Source: an uncultured Pirellula sp. (GTDB lineage: Bacteria > Planctomycetota > Planctomycetia > Pirellulales > Pirellulaceae). From it: a stretch of DNA of 64,000 bases. The stretch spans positions 1-64,000 of the forward strand of contig CAIOHR010000231.1 in assembly GCA_903858115.1 (NCBI GenBank). The letters run 5' to 3'. Shown piece after piece: positions 15,248 to 24,711 of the stretch. The notes under the pieces were generated by a model that ran no database searches, was not told the DNA's origin, and worked only from the letters and a program-made list of their open reading frames with translations. Each line of letters starts with the position of its first letter. Positions within the stretch are counted from its first letter, which is position 1. The translations under genes and the position numbers were made by a program.

Positions 15248-18200
15248 ATGGCTGGCAAACAACCATCGAAGAATCAGTTTTTGAAGTCACTTCAATCGCA
15301 GATACATGCAGCGATGGGAGTGAGTGAATCGGGTGCAGTGCTTCCACCGTCCCTCATCAAGGCGTTCAATGCTCTTCCTTCCACCACGAAAAGGGTGGAC
15401 TATTTTCAAGAGTGGTCGGACCTCGCATTCGATCTCCAGGAAAGCGACTTCCCAGAGGGGCTCGATGCGGCTCCTTACCATGCGGCGCCGCGAATCACCC
15501 ATGTTTATGATACGGGCGAGATTCACTTCGAAGTCTATGCAGGTAGCGAAAAGTACGTCACGTTTGTCCGGCTGCAACCACTAAAGGACCAACCGCAGTA
15601 TGGATGCTCATGTGAAAAATCTAATGGAGTTACTGCTTGTATCCACGTGGAGTACTCACTCGACTGTTTGTTAGATCAATTTCAATCGAGTTATTCCGCA
15701 TTTGGGCGACGGCTTCGAGACGAGAAGTTTGACAAAGGGGTTCCCGATCACGCGAAGTTTCATGTGGATCGGAGTCTTATTTCACTCAAGCTTTTTGATC
15801 AGTTGATTCGAACGGTTCAGGAGTCGACCTACGAGGATGCTGAACTTCCAAAATTGGAATCGTTGAATGTGCAGGAAGATCGCATCATCTGGAATGTTCA
15901 ATTGCACAGCCAGAACTACATCATCAACCCTTTCGTTCAATCCAAAAAGAAATCAGGCAACGGATTTACGAAGGGAAAGAAACTCAAATACCAAGAATTG
16001 CTAACGAAGCCTAGCCATTTGTTCAACGAAGCGGACCGCAAGGTTATTGGCTTAGGCAAACAAGAGTATCGGAATCACGAGTTTGCGGTAGATATCTTCG
16101 ATGCGCTTCCCTGCTTGATCGGTGCTGAAAATGTATGTTTCGACGGGGAACCGATCACTGTCGAAAAAGCCAGCTTTGCGTTGGGTCTTACCGATTCGCC
16201 TCAGGGATTTGGCTTTTGTGTGCTCCCCAACGGCCAGCCGATTCCACCTGGTAGGCTTGTGGGCACCGATAGGTTGCTGATGCATATTGATAACGACCGG
16301 AAACGGATCCTGGTTGTCCCCTTGCCGACTGGCAATGGAGATCTGGCGTTGCAAATACTTCGGTTGCCCAAGGTGGATCGAAAGCATGGCAAAGATTTCT
16401 TCGCCAAGGCGGTAGAGTTAAGTAAACGGCTCCCAATCGTTTTGCCTCACGACCTGATGGGCACATTCCGTGATGATCCGGGTAAAGTTGTCATGATGAT
16501 GCGCGCTCGTCCCGATGGACGGCTCGACTATGGTTTGCGTATCAAAACGGAGAGCGGGTTGATTACTCTACCTGGATCGCAGCCTAGCGTGACTGCTGGT
16601 AAGGTCGAAGGCAAGCCTGTGCAGTGGATCCGCAATGCGACGCGAGAGATCAAGAACTGCACGGAGATAGCTGATCGTCTCAAGGTTAATGCTACACCAA
16701 CCAACGACTTCACTGGAACGATTGAACGCTTCGAGGACGGAATTGTTTTGCTTGAGAAGCTGGATTTGTACAAAGACGAAATTGAGATCCTTTGGAACAA
16801 AGACAGTCAGAAGCCGATCAGGGTACTTGGCGCGGTGACATCAAAGAACTTGCGAGTCGAGATCACTTCCAAACGGAATTGGTTTGGGATCACCGGGGAA
16901 TGTACCTTTGCAGACAGTTCTCTTCCATTGGAGCAGATCCTTGAAAATCTCGGTGGAACGGCAAGCCCGGAGCTATCGGACTATGTCAAAGTGGGAGACG
17001 GGCAATGGGCCAAAATAGAAGCAGGCCTTCGAGAAAAGCTTCTTCAATTGCGTGGTGCATCCCACTTGGATCGCAAAAATCTGTTGATGGATGCGACTGC
17101 CGCCTTGGCCGTTCGATCGTTGGCTAGCGAGGACATCGAAGTCAAAGCTGCGAAGTCTTGGCAGCAATGCATGACGCGTTTGGCACGGGCAGAAACACTG
17201 GAACCCAAGTTGCCCAAGGGGCTGCAAGCAGAGCTGCGTGATTATCAAATCGAGGGCTTTCAATGGCTACGACGGCTCGCTGAATGGGGTGTCGGCGGGA
17301 TCTTGGCCGACGATATGGGGTTGGGCAAAACACTTCAAACACTCGCTGTTCTGTTAGATCGACAATCCGAAGGTCCTATTTTGGTTATCGCACCAACGTC
17401 GGTTGGTTTTAACTGGATCCGCGAGACGCAGCGATTTGCACCAGAGCTCAATCCAATCCTTTACCGCGAATCCGACCGGCAAGAGATGCTTAGCAATCTG
17501 AAGCCAGGTGATATCGTCGTAAGCAGTTACGCGTTGGCGCTTCGCGATGGATCGGAGTTGGCCAAAGTGGAGTGGGGAACGCTGGTAATGGATGAAGCTC
17601 AAGCGATCAAGAACGCGCGGAGCAAAACATCGCAAGCTGTGTCGTCGTTCAACGCAAAGTGGTCGATCGCATTGACAGGCACACCGATGGAGAACCACTT
17701 GGGGGAACTGTGGAGTCTCTTTAGTGTCGTATCGCCTGGTGTTTTCGGCGGATGGGAGAGTTTCCGAAAAAGGTTTGCCACTCCCATCGAAAAGAACAAC
17801 GATGATGATGCGAGACTGTCGTTGGCCAAGCGACTGCAACCATTCGTTCTGCGACGTACCAAGGAAGAAGTCTTGAAAGAATTGCCTCCGCGAACGGAGA
17901 TGGTCCTTTATGTGGACTTGAGCCCAGAGGAGCGAGCGCAGTATGAGTTGGTGAGACGTTCGGCGATTGGCGAGATCAACAACCTCGCAGCTTTACCCGA
18001 TATCAAGGATCAGCGATTCAAGATCTTGGCTTTGCTAACTCGGTTGCGTCAGTTCGCATGCCATCCTGGAATGGTGAACAAGCAATGGGATCGCTCGTCA
18101 GCAAAATTGGATCAGTTATGTGAGACGCTCGATAATCTTCGTGAGGAAGGACACCGCGCCTTGGTATTCAGCCAGTTTACCGAGCATCTCGCATTGATCC

Positions 18201-18607
18201 GAAAAGCTTTGGACGAACGAGGCATCAGCTACCAATACTTGGACGGTTCGACTCCTGCACTGGAACGACAAAAGCGTGTCGATGATTTCCAAAACGGCAA
18301 TGACACGGTCTTCTTGATTTCGTTGAAGGCCGGAGGAACCGGTTTGAACTTGACCGCAGCAGACTACGTTATCCATATGGACCCGTGGTGGAACCCAGCG
18401 GTAGAAGATCAAGCGACGGATAGAGCGCACCGATTCGGACAAGACAAGCCGGTGATGGTCTATCGCATCGTCGCGCGTGGTACGATCGAAGAAGAGATCT
18501 TGGCACTTCATGAAACCAAACGGGATCTTGTCGAGGGAATCCTTGAAGGAACTAGTGCTGCTGCGAAACTGTCGACCCACGATTTGATGGAAATGATCCG
18601 CGCGTAA
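15248..18607 (+). CDS. SWIM zinc-finger SNF2-family helicase
   Basis: A 1119-residue Swi2/Snf2 ATPase. A SWIM zinc finger (C120-x-C122-x8-C131-x-H133, in GCSCEK...ACIHVE) comes near the N terminus, then about 500 residues without recognised domains. The SNF2 motor follows: LRDYQIEGFQWLRRL, Walker A ADDMGLGKTLQT (about 687-698), Walker B DEAQAIKN (about 781), LTGTPMENHLGELWSL, and the C-terminal half with LVFSQFTEHL, ISLKAGGTGLNLTAADYVIHMDPWWNP and DQATDRAHRFGQ. Bacterial proteins of this build are translocases that remodel DNA-bound proteins, sometimes linked to RNA polymerase recycling or defence. No nuclease or methylase partner is next to it, so a specific role cannot be assigned. It is 136 bp after galE. 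Confidence 0.9.
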   Translation: MAGKQPSKNQFLKSLQSQIHAAMGVSESGAVLPPSLIKAFNALPSTTKRVDYFQEWSDLAFDLQESDFPEGLDAAPYHAAPRITHVYDTGEIHFEVYAGSEKYVTFVRLQPLKDQPQYGCSCEKSNGVTACIHVEYSLDCLLDQFQSSYSAFGRRLRDEKFDKGVPDHAKFHVDRSLISLKLFDQLIRTVQESTYEDAELPKLESLNVQEDRIIWNVQLHSQNYIINPFVQSKKKSGNGFTKGKKLKYQELLTKPSHLFNEADRKVIGLGKQEYRNHEFAVDIFDALPCLIGAENVCFDGEPITVEKASFALGLTDSPQGFGFCVLPNGQPIPPGRLVGTDRLLMHIDNDRKRILVVPLPTGNGDLALQILRLPKVDRKHGKDFFAKAVELSKRLPIVLPHDLMGTFRDDPGKVVMMMRARPDGRLDYGLRIKTESGLITLPGSQPSVTAGKVEGKPVQWIRNATREIKNCTEIADRLKVNATPTNDFTGTIERFEDGIVLLEKLDLYKDEIEILWNKDSQKPIRVLGAVTSKNLRVEITSKRNWFGITGECTFADSSLPLEQILENLGGTASPELSDYVKVGDGQWAKIEAGLREKLLQLRGASHLDRKNLLMDATAALAVRSLASEDIEVKAAKSWQQCMTRLARAETLEPKLPKGLQAELRDYQIEGFQWLRRLAEWGVGGILADDMGLGKTLQTLAVLLDRQSEGPILVIAPTSVGFNWIRETQRFAPELNPILYRESDRQEMLSNLKPGDIVVSSYALALRDGSELAKVEWGTLVMDEAQAIKNARSKTSQAVSSFNAKWSIALTGTPMENHLGELWSLFSVVSPGVFGGWESFRKRFATPIEKNNDDDARLSLAKRLQPFVLRRTKEEVLKELPPRTEMVLYVDLSPEERAQYELVRRSAIGEINNLAALPDIKDQRFKILALLTRLRQFACHPGMVNKQWDRSSAKLDQLCETLDNLREEGHRALVFSQFTEHLALIRKALDERGISYQYLDGSTPALERQKRVDDFQNGNDTVFLISLKAGGTGLNLTAADYVIHMDPWWNPAVEDQATDRAHRFGQDKPVMVYRIVARGTIEEEILALHETKRDLVEGILEGTSAAAKLSTHDLMEMIRA

Positions 18608-18636
18608 GCGGTTCCTGGCACAATCCGTTCACTTGC

Positions 18637-19497
18637 ATGAAAGATCGATCGATGCTGCTTTTCACACCCATTGTTCTTTGCTTATCCGCTATTTGGGCAG
18701 ATTCGAAAGACGCCGACGTTGAGATACGCGAAAAGATCGTTTACTCGAAAGCAGGCGACCGCGAGTTATTGTTGGATGCATTCGTACCGAAACGCGAAGG
18801 GGATCTTCCTGCGGTTTTGGTCGTTCATGGTGGCGCTTGGCGTTCGGGGAATCGACAACAACTGCGAACCTACGCCAAGGAGCTGGCTAAGAGAGGAATT
18901 GTCTGTTTCGCTATCGATTATCGATTAGCACCTGAACACAAATTCCCTGCTCAGATCGAGGATTGCCGCGAAGCTGTCAAATGGGTTCGAGCCAACGCGA
19001 CCGAATTCAAAGTCGATACCGAACGGTTGGGAGCGATTGGCTATTCGGCTGGAGGACATTTGGTCTGCTTGTTGGCTACGACTGGCGAAAAGCCAAATGA
19101 AAAGAACGGCAATGTGGATACAAGAATCAAAGCTGCGGCTGCAGGCGGGGCGCCGACGGACTTTCGTTCCTTTCCAGACAATGGCAAATGGGCCGAATAC
19201 TGGATGGGTGGCGATCTAAAGAGTTGCCCGGATTTGTTCCGAGATGCATCTGCGACCGCGTTCGTGGACAAAGAGGATGCGCCCGTTTTCTTCTTTAATG
19301 GTACTGTGGACAAGGTTGTTCCGATGGCGTGGTCGCAGTCGTGCTTTGATGCGCTAAAGTCTAGCGGCGTAAAAACAGAAATGCATACGATTGAGGGTGC
19401 TGGTCATATGGAGGCAGCAAGAGATACCGTCGCGTTAGAGAAGGCGTTCGCATTTTTAGAAGCCGAACTGAAGATCGATAGTATTAGTTCAAAATAG
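18637..19497 (+). CDS. Secreted alpha/beta-hydrolase (esterase/lipase type)
   Basis: A 286-residue hydrolase with an N-terminal leader (LLFTPIVLCLSAIWA). It carries the oxyanion HGGAW (64-68), nucleophile S137 in GYSAGGH, and probable acid D225 (GTVDKVVP) and base H257 (GAGHMEA). This is the pattern of the HSL/BD-FAE-like esterases that planctomycetes encode near sulfatases, where they may remove acetyl or feruloyl groups from algal polysaccharide. It lies 30 bp after the SNF2 gene and nine bases before the sulfatase, so esterase and sulfatase are very likely co-transcribed. The substrate is inferred only from context. Confidence 0.85.
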   Translation: MKDRSMLLFTPIVLCLSAIWADSKDADVEIREKIVYSKAGDRELLLDAFVPKREGDLPAVLVVHGGAWRSGNRQQLRTYAKELAKRGIVCFAIDYRLAPEHKFPAQIEDCREAVKWVRANATEFKVDTERLGAIGYSAGGHLVCLLATTGEKPNEKNGNVDTRIKAAAAGGAPTDFRSFPDNGKWAEYWMGGDLKSCPDLFRDASATAFVDKEDAPVFFFNGTVDKVVPMAWSQSCFDALKSSGVKTEMHTIEGAGHMEAARDTVALEKAFAFLEAELKIDSISSK

Positions 19498-19506
19498 GTT
19501 CATTGA

Positions 19507-20877
19507 ATGAAGACTTACGTGTCTTTTCTCGTTGTTATCGCGAGCTGCCTTTTCGTACGGGTCGCCGAGCCCGCGGACAGGCCAAACATCTTATTGATCT
19601 TTACGGATGATCATGGCTATGGAGATGTTTCAGCTTATCATGCGTCGGATGTCCGCACGCCGAACATCGATCGCATCGGTGCTGAGGGAATGCTGTTTAC
19701 CTCGATGCGAGCCAACTGCACGGTGTGCTCCCCGTCGCGAGCGGCGTTGCTAACGGGACGTTATGCAGATCGAGTTGGTGTGCCTGGAGTGATCCGTACC
19801 AAACCCGAGGATTCGTGGGGTTTCTTCGATCCGAACGTATCGACGTTAGCCGAGGAACTCAAGAAGACGGGCTACCATACAGCGATCGTTGGCAAGTGGC
19901 ATCTTGGACTGGAATCGCCAAATACCCCGAACGAACGCGGCTTCGATTTCTTTCACGGTTTTCTTGGCGACATGATGGACAGTTATACGTCGCATTCGCG
20001 TCATGGCAAAAACTACATGCGACGCAACGCTGACGTTATCCAGCCGAGAGGCCATGCTACGGATTTGTTTTCTGAATGGACGATAAACTACCTACGTGAT
20101 CGCGCCACGAAACCGGATGAACCATTCTTCTTGTATCTTGCATACAATGCGCCACACTTCCCGATCGAGCCACCGCACGAGTGGCTGAAATCTGTGCAAA
20201 AACGAGCGCCACATTTGGAGGAGAAGCGAGCGAAAAACTTAGCATTCGTTGAGCATCTGGATGACCGAATCGGAAAGGTGCTGGCGGAGTTGAAACGGAA
20301 GGGACTCGATCGAAACACATTGGTAGTGTTCACTGCGGATAACGGTGGCTCGCTACCCCATGGTCAGAACAATGATCCATGGCGAGATGGCAAGCAGAGT
20401 CATTACGACGGCGGATTGCGAGTGCCATTCATGGTCCGCTGGCCGGGATTTATTGCACCCGGCTCCAAGTGTGATTATGCGGGTTTGAACTTTGATCTAT
20501 TCCCAACATTTCTTGAACTGGCTGGCGTGAAACCCGCCGCTGACCTTGACGCCGTGAGTCTCGTCCCATTGTTCAGCGGCGAAACGATCACCACGCCGCG
20601 CGACCTCTACTTCGTTCGTCGCGAAGGAGGTCCTGCTTATGGTGGTAAGAGTTATGAAGCGATCATCCGTGGCGACTGGAAACTTCTACAAAATGACCCT
20701 TATAGTCCGTTAGAACTTTACGATTTGAAGAATGACCCGCAGGAGCGTCAAAACGTTGCCGCCACGAATAAAAAGGTCTTCAACGAGTTGTCAGCAGCTC
20801 TTCGCATCTTCATCCAACGCGGTGGCGAGACGTCGTGGCAGAAACCAAGCCAACGGAACTCAGGCTCTGGCGAATAG
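19507..20877 (+). CDS. Secreted type I sulfatase
   Basis: A 456-residue formylglycine-dependent sulfatase with a signal peptide (MKTYVSFLVVIASCLFV). The metal residues D34-D35 are in FTDDHGYGD, and the activation sequence is C74-S-P-S-R in CSPSRAALLTGRY, the Cys to be oxidised to formylglycine. Further conserved pieces are VGKWHLG, TADNGGS and RVPFMVRWPG. It removes sulfate esters, probably from sulfated marine glycans; the exact substrate cannot be read. It follows the esterase by nine bases and is upstream of a SulP anion transporter, which could take up released sulfate. No formylglycine-generating enzyme is in the window. Confidence 0.92.
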   Translation: MKTYVSFLVVIASCLFVRVAEPADRPNILLIFTDDHGYGDVSAYHASDVRTPNIDRIGAEGMLFTSMRANCTVCSPSRAALLTGRYADRVGVPGVIRTKPEDSWGFFDPNVSTLAEELKKTGYHTAIVGKWHLGLESPNTPNERGFDFFHGFLGDMMDSYTSHSRHGKNYMRRNADVIQPRGHATDLFSEWTINYLRDRATKPDEPFFLYLAYNAPHFPIEPPHEWLKSVQKRAPHLEEKRAKNLAFVEHLDDRIGKVLAELKRKGLDRNTLVVFTADNGGSLPHGQNNDPWRDGKQSHYDGGLRVPFMVRWPGFIAPGSKCDYAGLNFDLFPTFLELAGVKPAADLDAVSLVPLFSGETITTPRDLYFVRREGGPAYGGKSYEAIIRGDWKLLQNDPYSPLELYDLKNDPQERQNVAATNKKVFNELSAALRIFIQRGGETSWQKPSQRNSGSGE

Positions 20878-21021
20878 AAAAGTGCCTCGTCGCTATTTAC
20901 TCGCTAGGTGGAACAAGCTTTGGGGAAGCGATTTTTTTTGGTACAATTGAGAGCTGAAGCCTGCCCGTGATGACGTCATTCTCAGGATGGCAGGAAGCAA
21001 ATCCCCGCGTCGAACGAATTC

Positions 21022-22845
21022 ATGTCTTCCAAACTGGCAGATGCCTTGTATCGCTACGTACCAGCGATCGATTCCTTACGAACTTACAATGTTGCCAGTT
21101 TTCGGCGTGATGTACTCGCTGGATTGACCGTTGCTGCTGTGGCTGTTCCGCAGGCAATGGCGTATGCATTGATTTTTCATATGCCACCGCAGATGGGGCT
21201 TTTCACGGCGATTGTGATGACTACCGTGGGGGCCCTCTTGGATTCCTCCAAACAATTGATCAATGGCCCCACCAACGCCATTTCGATTGCGATGCTAAGT
21301 GCATTGACGATGGCGTTCGGCGACTTTGAAGCGTTGTCGCCGGACAAGCAACTTCAATGGCAACAATCCGCCATCATGATGGCGTTGTTTATTGGCGCGA
21401 TCCAGACGGGGATTGCATTGTTTCGGTTTGGCGACCTCTCGCGATTCATATCGCATTCCGTGATCATCGGATTCACGATTGGTGCATCGATATTGCTATT
21501 GCTGGATCAACTCAAGGCAGTCATGGGCTTGAAAGCGGTGGGTGATGTGCATGATCACTTTCTCGTCAAGTTTTATCGCACCATGACCGAGGGTGGTTCT
21601 GTTCATTTGCCAACATTTGGAATCGCTGCGCTCACCATCGTGATTGCACTTGTGGCACGGTATCTCAACCGAAAGTTCCGATTAGGTTTGCCTGAACTGT
21701 TGTTAGCATTGGCTTCTGCGGGAGCGGTACTGGCGATGTTGGATCCGGCGAAGGCGTCAGGCATACGATTGTTGGGGCAAGTGCCGCGCGAGTTGCCAAG
21801 CTTTGAAATGCCGACCATCGACTGGGGGCTGATCCGATTGCTTTCTAACAGTGCGTTGGCTATCGCGTTTTTGGGACTTCTCGAAGCGATGGCCATGGCG
21901 AAATCGATCGCTGGCAAGACAGGTCAGAAGCTGGATATGAACCAGCAATGCCTTAGCGAAGGAGTCGCGAACATGGCAGGGAGTTTCTTTCAATGCTTCC
22001 CGGGTTCAGGCTCGTTGACTCGATCTTACATCAATCACGTGACCGGTGCCGCGACCCAGTGGTCTGGCGTCATCAGTGCCGTAGGGGTGACAGCCACGAT
22101 TCTCTTGTTTGCTCCGTTGGCTCAGTATGTACCGCGCGCTTCTTTGGCGGGCATTTTGATTTTGACTGCGTTTCGAATGGTTGATCCAAAGCAAGTAGCT
22201 TATCACTTTCAGGCGACACGTTACGACGCTTCGATTCTAGTTGCGACCGCTTTTTCGGCGGTCTTTATTTCGATTGAGTTTTGCATCCTCGTCGGGGTGT
22301 TGCTTTCGTTTGCGTTTTATGTTCCTCGGGCCGCCAAGATCAAAGTAAACGAGCTTACGATTACCCATGAGCGAGTGATTCGGGAATCTATACCATCCGA
22401 TTTACGATGTTCTTACATTCGAATCCTCAATATTGAAGGGGAGTTGTTCTTTGGCTGTGCTCCAGAGCTGGAACGCCAATTGAAGGAATTCGAAGAGACT
22501 TTGCCCGATAGTTTGAAGCTCATTGTGCTTCGAATGCGACGGGCGAATAATCCGGATGCGGTTTGCATTCATGTGATGGAAGCGTTCGTGCGCCGCATGA
22601 AAGATCGTTCCGTCACCGTGATGTTTTCTGGAGTTCACGCGTCGATGGCGAGAACGATGCAGAACGTCGGACTCGATCAAGTCGTCGGTGCAGAGAACAT
22701 CTTCCGCGAAGAAACCGAAGTTTGGGCTAGTACATTTACAGCCATGAAAAAAGCCTATGCGACGATCGGATTATCTCGCTGCCAACACTGTCCCAATCGA
22801 GAGATCGCCAAAGAAGAACGCAACGATTGGTCTTATATGATTTAA
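21022..22845 (+). CDS. SulP-family sulfate/anion permease with STAS domain
   Basis: A 607-residue inner-membrane transporter. The N-terminal half is strongly hydrophobic with the SulP signature region (LAGLTVAAVAVPQAMAYAL) and GLLEAMAMAKSIAGKTGQ; about 12-14 membrane segments are expected. A STAS domain occupies roughly 455-560 (YIRILNIEGELFFGCAPELE...). After it comes a Cys/His-bearing tail, RCQHCPNRE. Substrates of the family include sulfate, bicarbonate and other anions; location after a sulfatase favours sulfate. Upstream, 20970-20979 holds a TGACGTCA palindrome within CCTGCC...GGCAGG arms, a possible operator. Confidence 0.9.
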   Translation: MSSKLADALYRYVPAIDSLRTYNVASFRRDVLAGLTVAAVAVPQAMAYALIFHMPPQMGLFTAIVMTTVGALLDSSKQLINGPTNAISIAMLSALTMAFGDFEALSPDKQLQWQQSAIMMALFIGAIQTGIALFRFGDLSRFISHSVIIGFTIGASILLLLDQLKAVMGLKAVGDVHDHFLVKFYRTMTEGGSVHLPTFGIAALTIVIALVARYLNRKFRLGLPELLLALASAGAVLAMLDPAKASGIRLLGQVPRELPSFEMPTIDWGLIRLLSNSALAIAFLGLLEAMAMAKSIAGKTGQKLDMNQQCLSEGVANMAGSFFQCFPGSGSLTRSYINHVTGAATQWSGVISAVGVTATILLFAPLAQYVPRASLAGILILTAFRMVDPKQVAYHFQATRYDASILVATAFSAVFISIEFCILVGVLLSFAFYVPRAAKIKVNELTITHERVIRESIPSDLRCSYIRILNIEGELFFGCAPELERQLKEFEETLPDSLKLIVLRMRRANNPDAVCIHVMEAFVRRMKDRSVTVMFSGVHASMARTMQNVGLDQVVGAENIFREETEVWASTFTAMKKAYATIGLSRCQHCPNREIAKEERNDWSYMI

Positions 22846-22852
22846 GTCGCAT

Positions 22853-22893
22853 GCCGTTTTTCTACGGCTGATGACAACATGACTGTTGTCATC
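22853..22893 (+). terminator. Paired hairpins after the SulP gene
   Basis: GCCGT-TTTTCT-ACGGC is followed at once by GATGACAAC-ATGACT-GTTGTCATC. Both are perfect stems just after the stop codon. There is no downstream T-run, so termination is likely but the mechanism is not clear. Confidence 0.45.
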
Positions 22894-22965
22894 AAGCGAT
22901 GGTTCGTAGTTGATTTTCATTCGCTTCACTATCGGGATCGAGTACAATAGTTACAGGAGAAACCT

Positions 22966-23697
22966 ATGCCATTGCTAGATCATTTTCGACCGCCGATATG
23001 CAACAAGGGATCGTGGGAAGGTTTTCATGGAATGTGGCCAGCATTAATGGTCATGGATCTATGTAAGTCCTTACCGGAACAATACACTGCCGAGCCTCGC
23101 GTGCATCTAGGGAAGAATTTCGAAGTCGATGTCTGCGCCTTCGATGTGGAAGATAGAACGGAGTTCGATTCGAATGCCTCGGGCTCAGGGGCCGTCACTG
23201 CCACCTGGGCACCGCCGGAACCGACTCTTACCCTAGACCTTGATCCAACAGAGAATTACGAATACGAAGTTTTGATATTTGATCAACAACGAGGGCGAGA
23301 ACTGGTTGCGGCTATCGAGCTTGTCAGCCCAGCCAACAAAGATCGGCCGGAGAGCCGGCAGGCGTTTGTTTCCAAATGTGCTGCGTTGTTGCAAAAGAAG
23401 ATTTGCGTCTCGATCGTTGATCTGGTGACTGTGAAATACTTCAATCTCTATTGCGAAGTGCTGGACGTCTTTTGTCAATCCGATCCCGCATTTACCCCAG
23501 ACCGGCCAGCGACGTATGCCGTTACATGCCGCAGTCACAGTCTGGCTACACGATCAAAGTTCGAATCGTGGGCGTATCCGATGGATGTTGGCAAGAGGTT
23601 GCCGGTATTACCGATTTGGCTCGACAACGATCACGCAATATCGTTGGACTTGGAAACATCTTATCACCAAACATGCAGTGTATTGCGGCTAGTCTGA
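22966..23697 (+). CDS. DUF4058 family protein
   Basis: A 243-residue protein of the DUF4058 family, common and multi-copy in planctomycetes and cyanobacteria, of unknown function. Family features: start MPLLDHFRPP, WEGFHGMWPALMVMDL, LPEQYTAEPRVHLG, the acidic core YEYEVLIFDQQRGRELVAAIELVSPANKDR, and C-terminal LPVLPIWL. The 'VAAIELVSPANK' stretch resembles the E-x-x-SPxNK motif of PD-(D/E)XK-like proteins, so a nuclease-related fold is possible, but this is inference. The start ATG has AGGAG eight bases upstream. It stands alone. Confidence 0.85.
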   Translation: MPLLDHFRPPICNKGSWEGFHGMWPALMVMDLCKSLPEQYTAEPRVHLGKNFEVDVCAFDVEDRTEFDSNASGSGAVTATWAPPEPTLTLDLDPTENYEYEVLIFDQQRGRELVAAIELVSPANKDRPESRQAFVSKCAALLQKKICVSIVDLVTVKYFNLYCEVLDVFCQSDPAFTPDRPATYAVTCRSHSLATRSKFESWAYPMDVGKRLPVLPIWLDNDHAISLDLETSYHQTCSVLRLV

Positions 23698-24204
23698 TGC
23701 TGGGTACAGCTCCTTTCGAAAATGGGCTGATCAAGAAATGTGCCACGCACGAATGGAATTCTGTTTTCTGAAGTAGCCCCTTGTTAAATTCACCAAGCAC
23801 CAGTGGCGCCCACTCACTCAAGTTCTGCCCCCTCCCCTTTTTGCTTTGAAAAGGGGGAGGGCTGCCGCAGGCGGGCAAGCGGGGTGAGGGTTCTTTGGCT
23901 TTTCATCGCATCATTTGAAGCTCTTCTAAAGAACTAAAGCTTGCGACACGGTGACGGGTGTTCCTACAAAGCCTCCACAACTTCTAAGGCCTTCTAGTTG
24001 GCAAGACAAGGGATGCAGGGAACCAACACTAGAACGCCAAAAGTTGCGGACGGTAGGGGCAAGCCCTAACCGTCCTGGAATCTGATCCTGATAAGGCACG
24101 TACAGCAGCATCAGCAAAGGGTCGAAAACACAACATGCTGTGCATGTCCTATTTTCGTGCCGGTCTGATTCAGCTATTGCCAATGATTAAGACCGTCGTT
24201 GTCG
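23698..24204. other. Gene-free interval rich in palindromes
   Basis: No credible gene. It contains a strong hairpin, CCCCCTCCCCTTTT...AAAAGGGGGAGGG (about 23829-23862), followed by GCGGGCAAGCGGGGTGAGGG, and a copy of the GGACGGTAGGGGCAAGCC palindrome (24048-24075). It separates two convergent genes, so the hairpins may double as terminators. Confidence 0.6.
24034..24075. repeat. Palindromic repeat, second copy
   Basis: Same unit as at 12848-12888, including the ACGCCAAA..TTGCGG flank. The palindrome GGACGGTTAGGGC equivalent here reads GGACGGTAGGGGC..GCCCTAACCGTCC, so changes in one arm are matched in the other, as in REP elements kept for their fold. Confidence 0.7.
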
Positions 24205-24711
24205 TCATATCGCGATGTGTCGCTGTTGATATGTATTCGTGTCACTATCGGGATTGGGGACGATCGTGGCAGTGGGCATCTGATGCGTGTCAACTTTCAA
24301 TTTGAGCCCACGTCGAACAAACTGGTACAACATCCCGACAATGACAGCAACACAAACACAGGGTGGACCCAAAAAGACAGTAACCGTTAGAAAGGTTTTT
24401 ACGAAGAGGTCAAAGAAAATGCCATCTTCGAAAAAAGGCTGATTTCCTGCATGACGCGAATACTTAATCACGATTTGCCCTATGACTATGGTCCATTCGC
24501 ACAGCAGCAAGCAAACTATTGCGTAAACGGAGAAACGAATTGGTTGCTTTCGTTTACTATCTCCCAACTGAGCCCCCATGAGTGCTGTGATAACAATAAT
24601 GGTTGCAAAACCAATCAAGGTAATGTGGGAGAGAAGGGCAAAAAACATCGAGAAAATCACTAGAATGCGAAAAAGCGAGCTCATGCTCAATTGAAATCCT
24701 GGAGGTTTCAT
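24205..24711 (-). CDS. Hypothetical multi-pass membrane protein
   Basis: A 168-residue protein with four hydrophobic stretches (about 14-37, 51-74, 101-123 and 125-136), ending in a soluble tail rich in Thr, Pro and Asn. I recognise no family. The start is the ATG at 24711, whose ATGA overlaps the TGA stop of the upstream secreted-protein gene, so the two are translationally coupled; an alternative TTG at 24738 is less likely. Because of the coupling, the on/off state of the upstream gene's repeat tract may also change output of this protein. Confidence 0.65.
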   Translation of the reverse strand: MKPPGFQLSMSSLFRILVIFSMFFALLSHITLIGFATIIVITALMGAQLGDSKRKQPIRFSVYAIVCLLLCEWTIVIGQIVIKYSRHAGNQPFFEDGIFFDLFVKTFLTVTVFLGPPCVCVAVIVGMLYQFVRRGLKLKVDTHQMPTATIVPNPDSDTNTYQQRHIAI

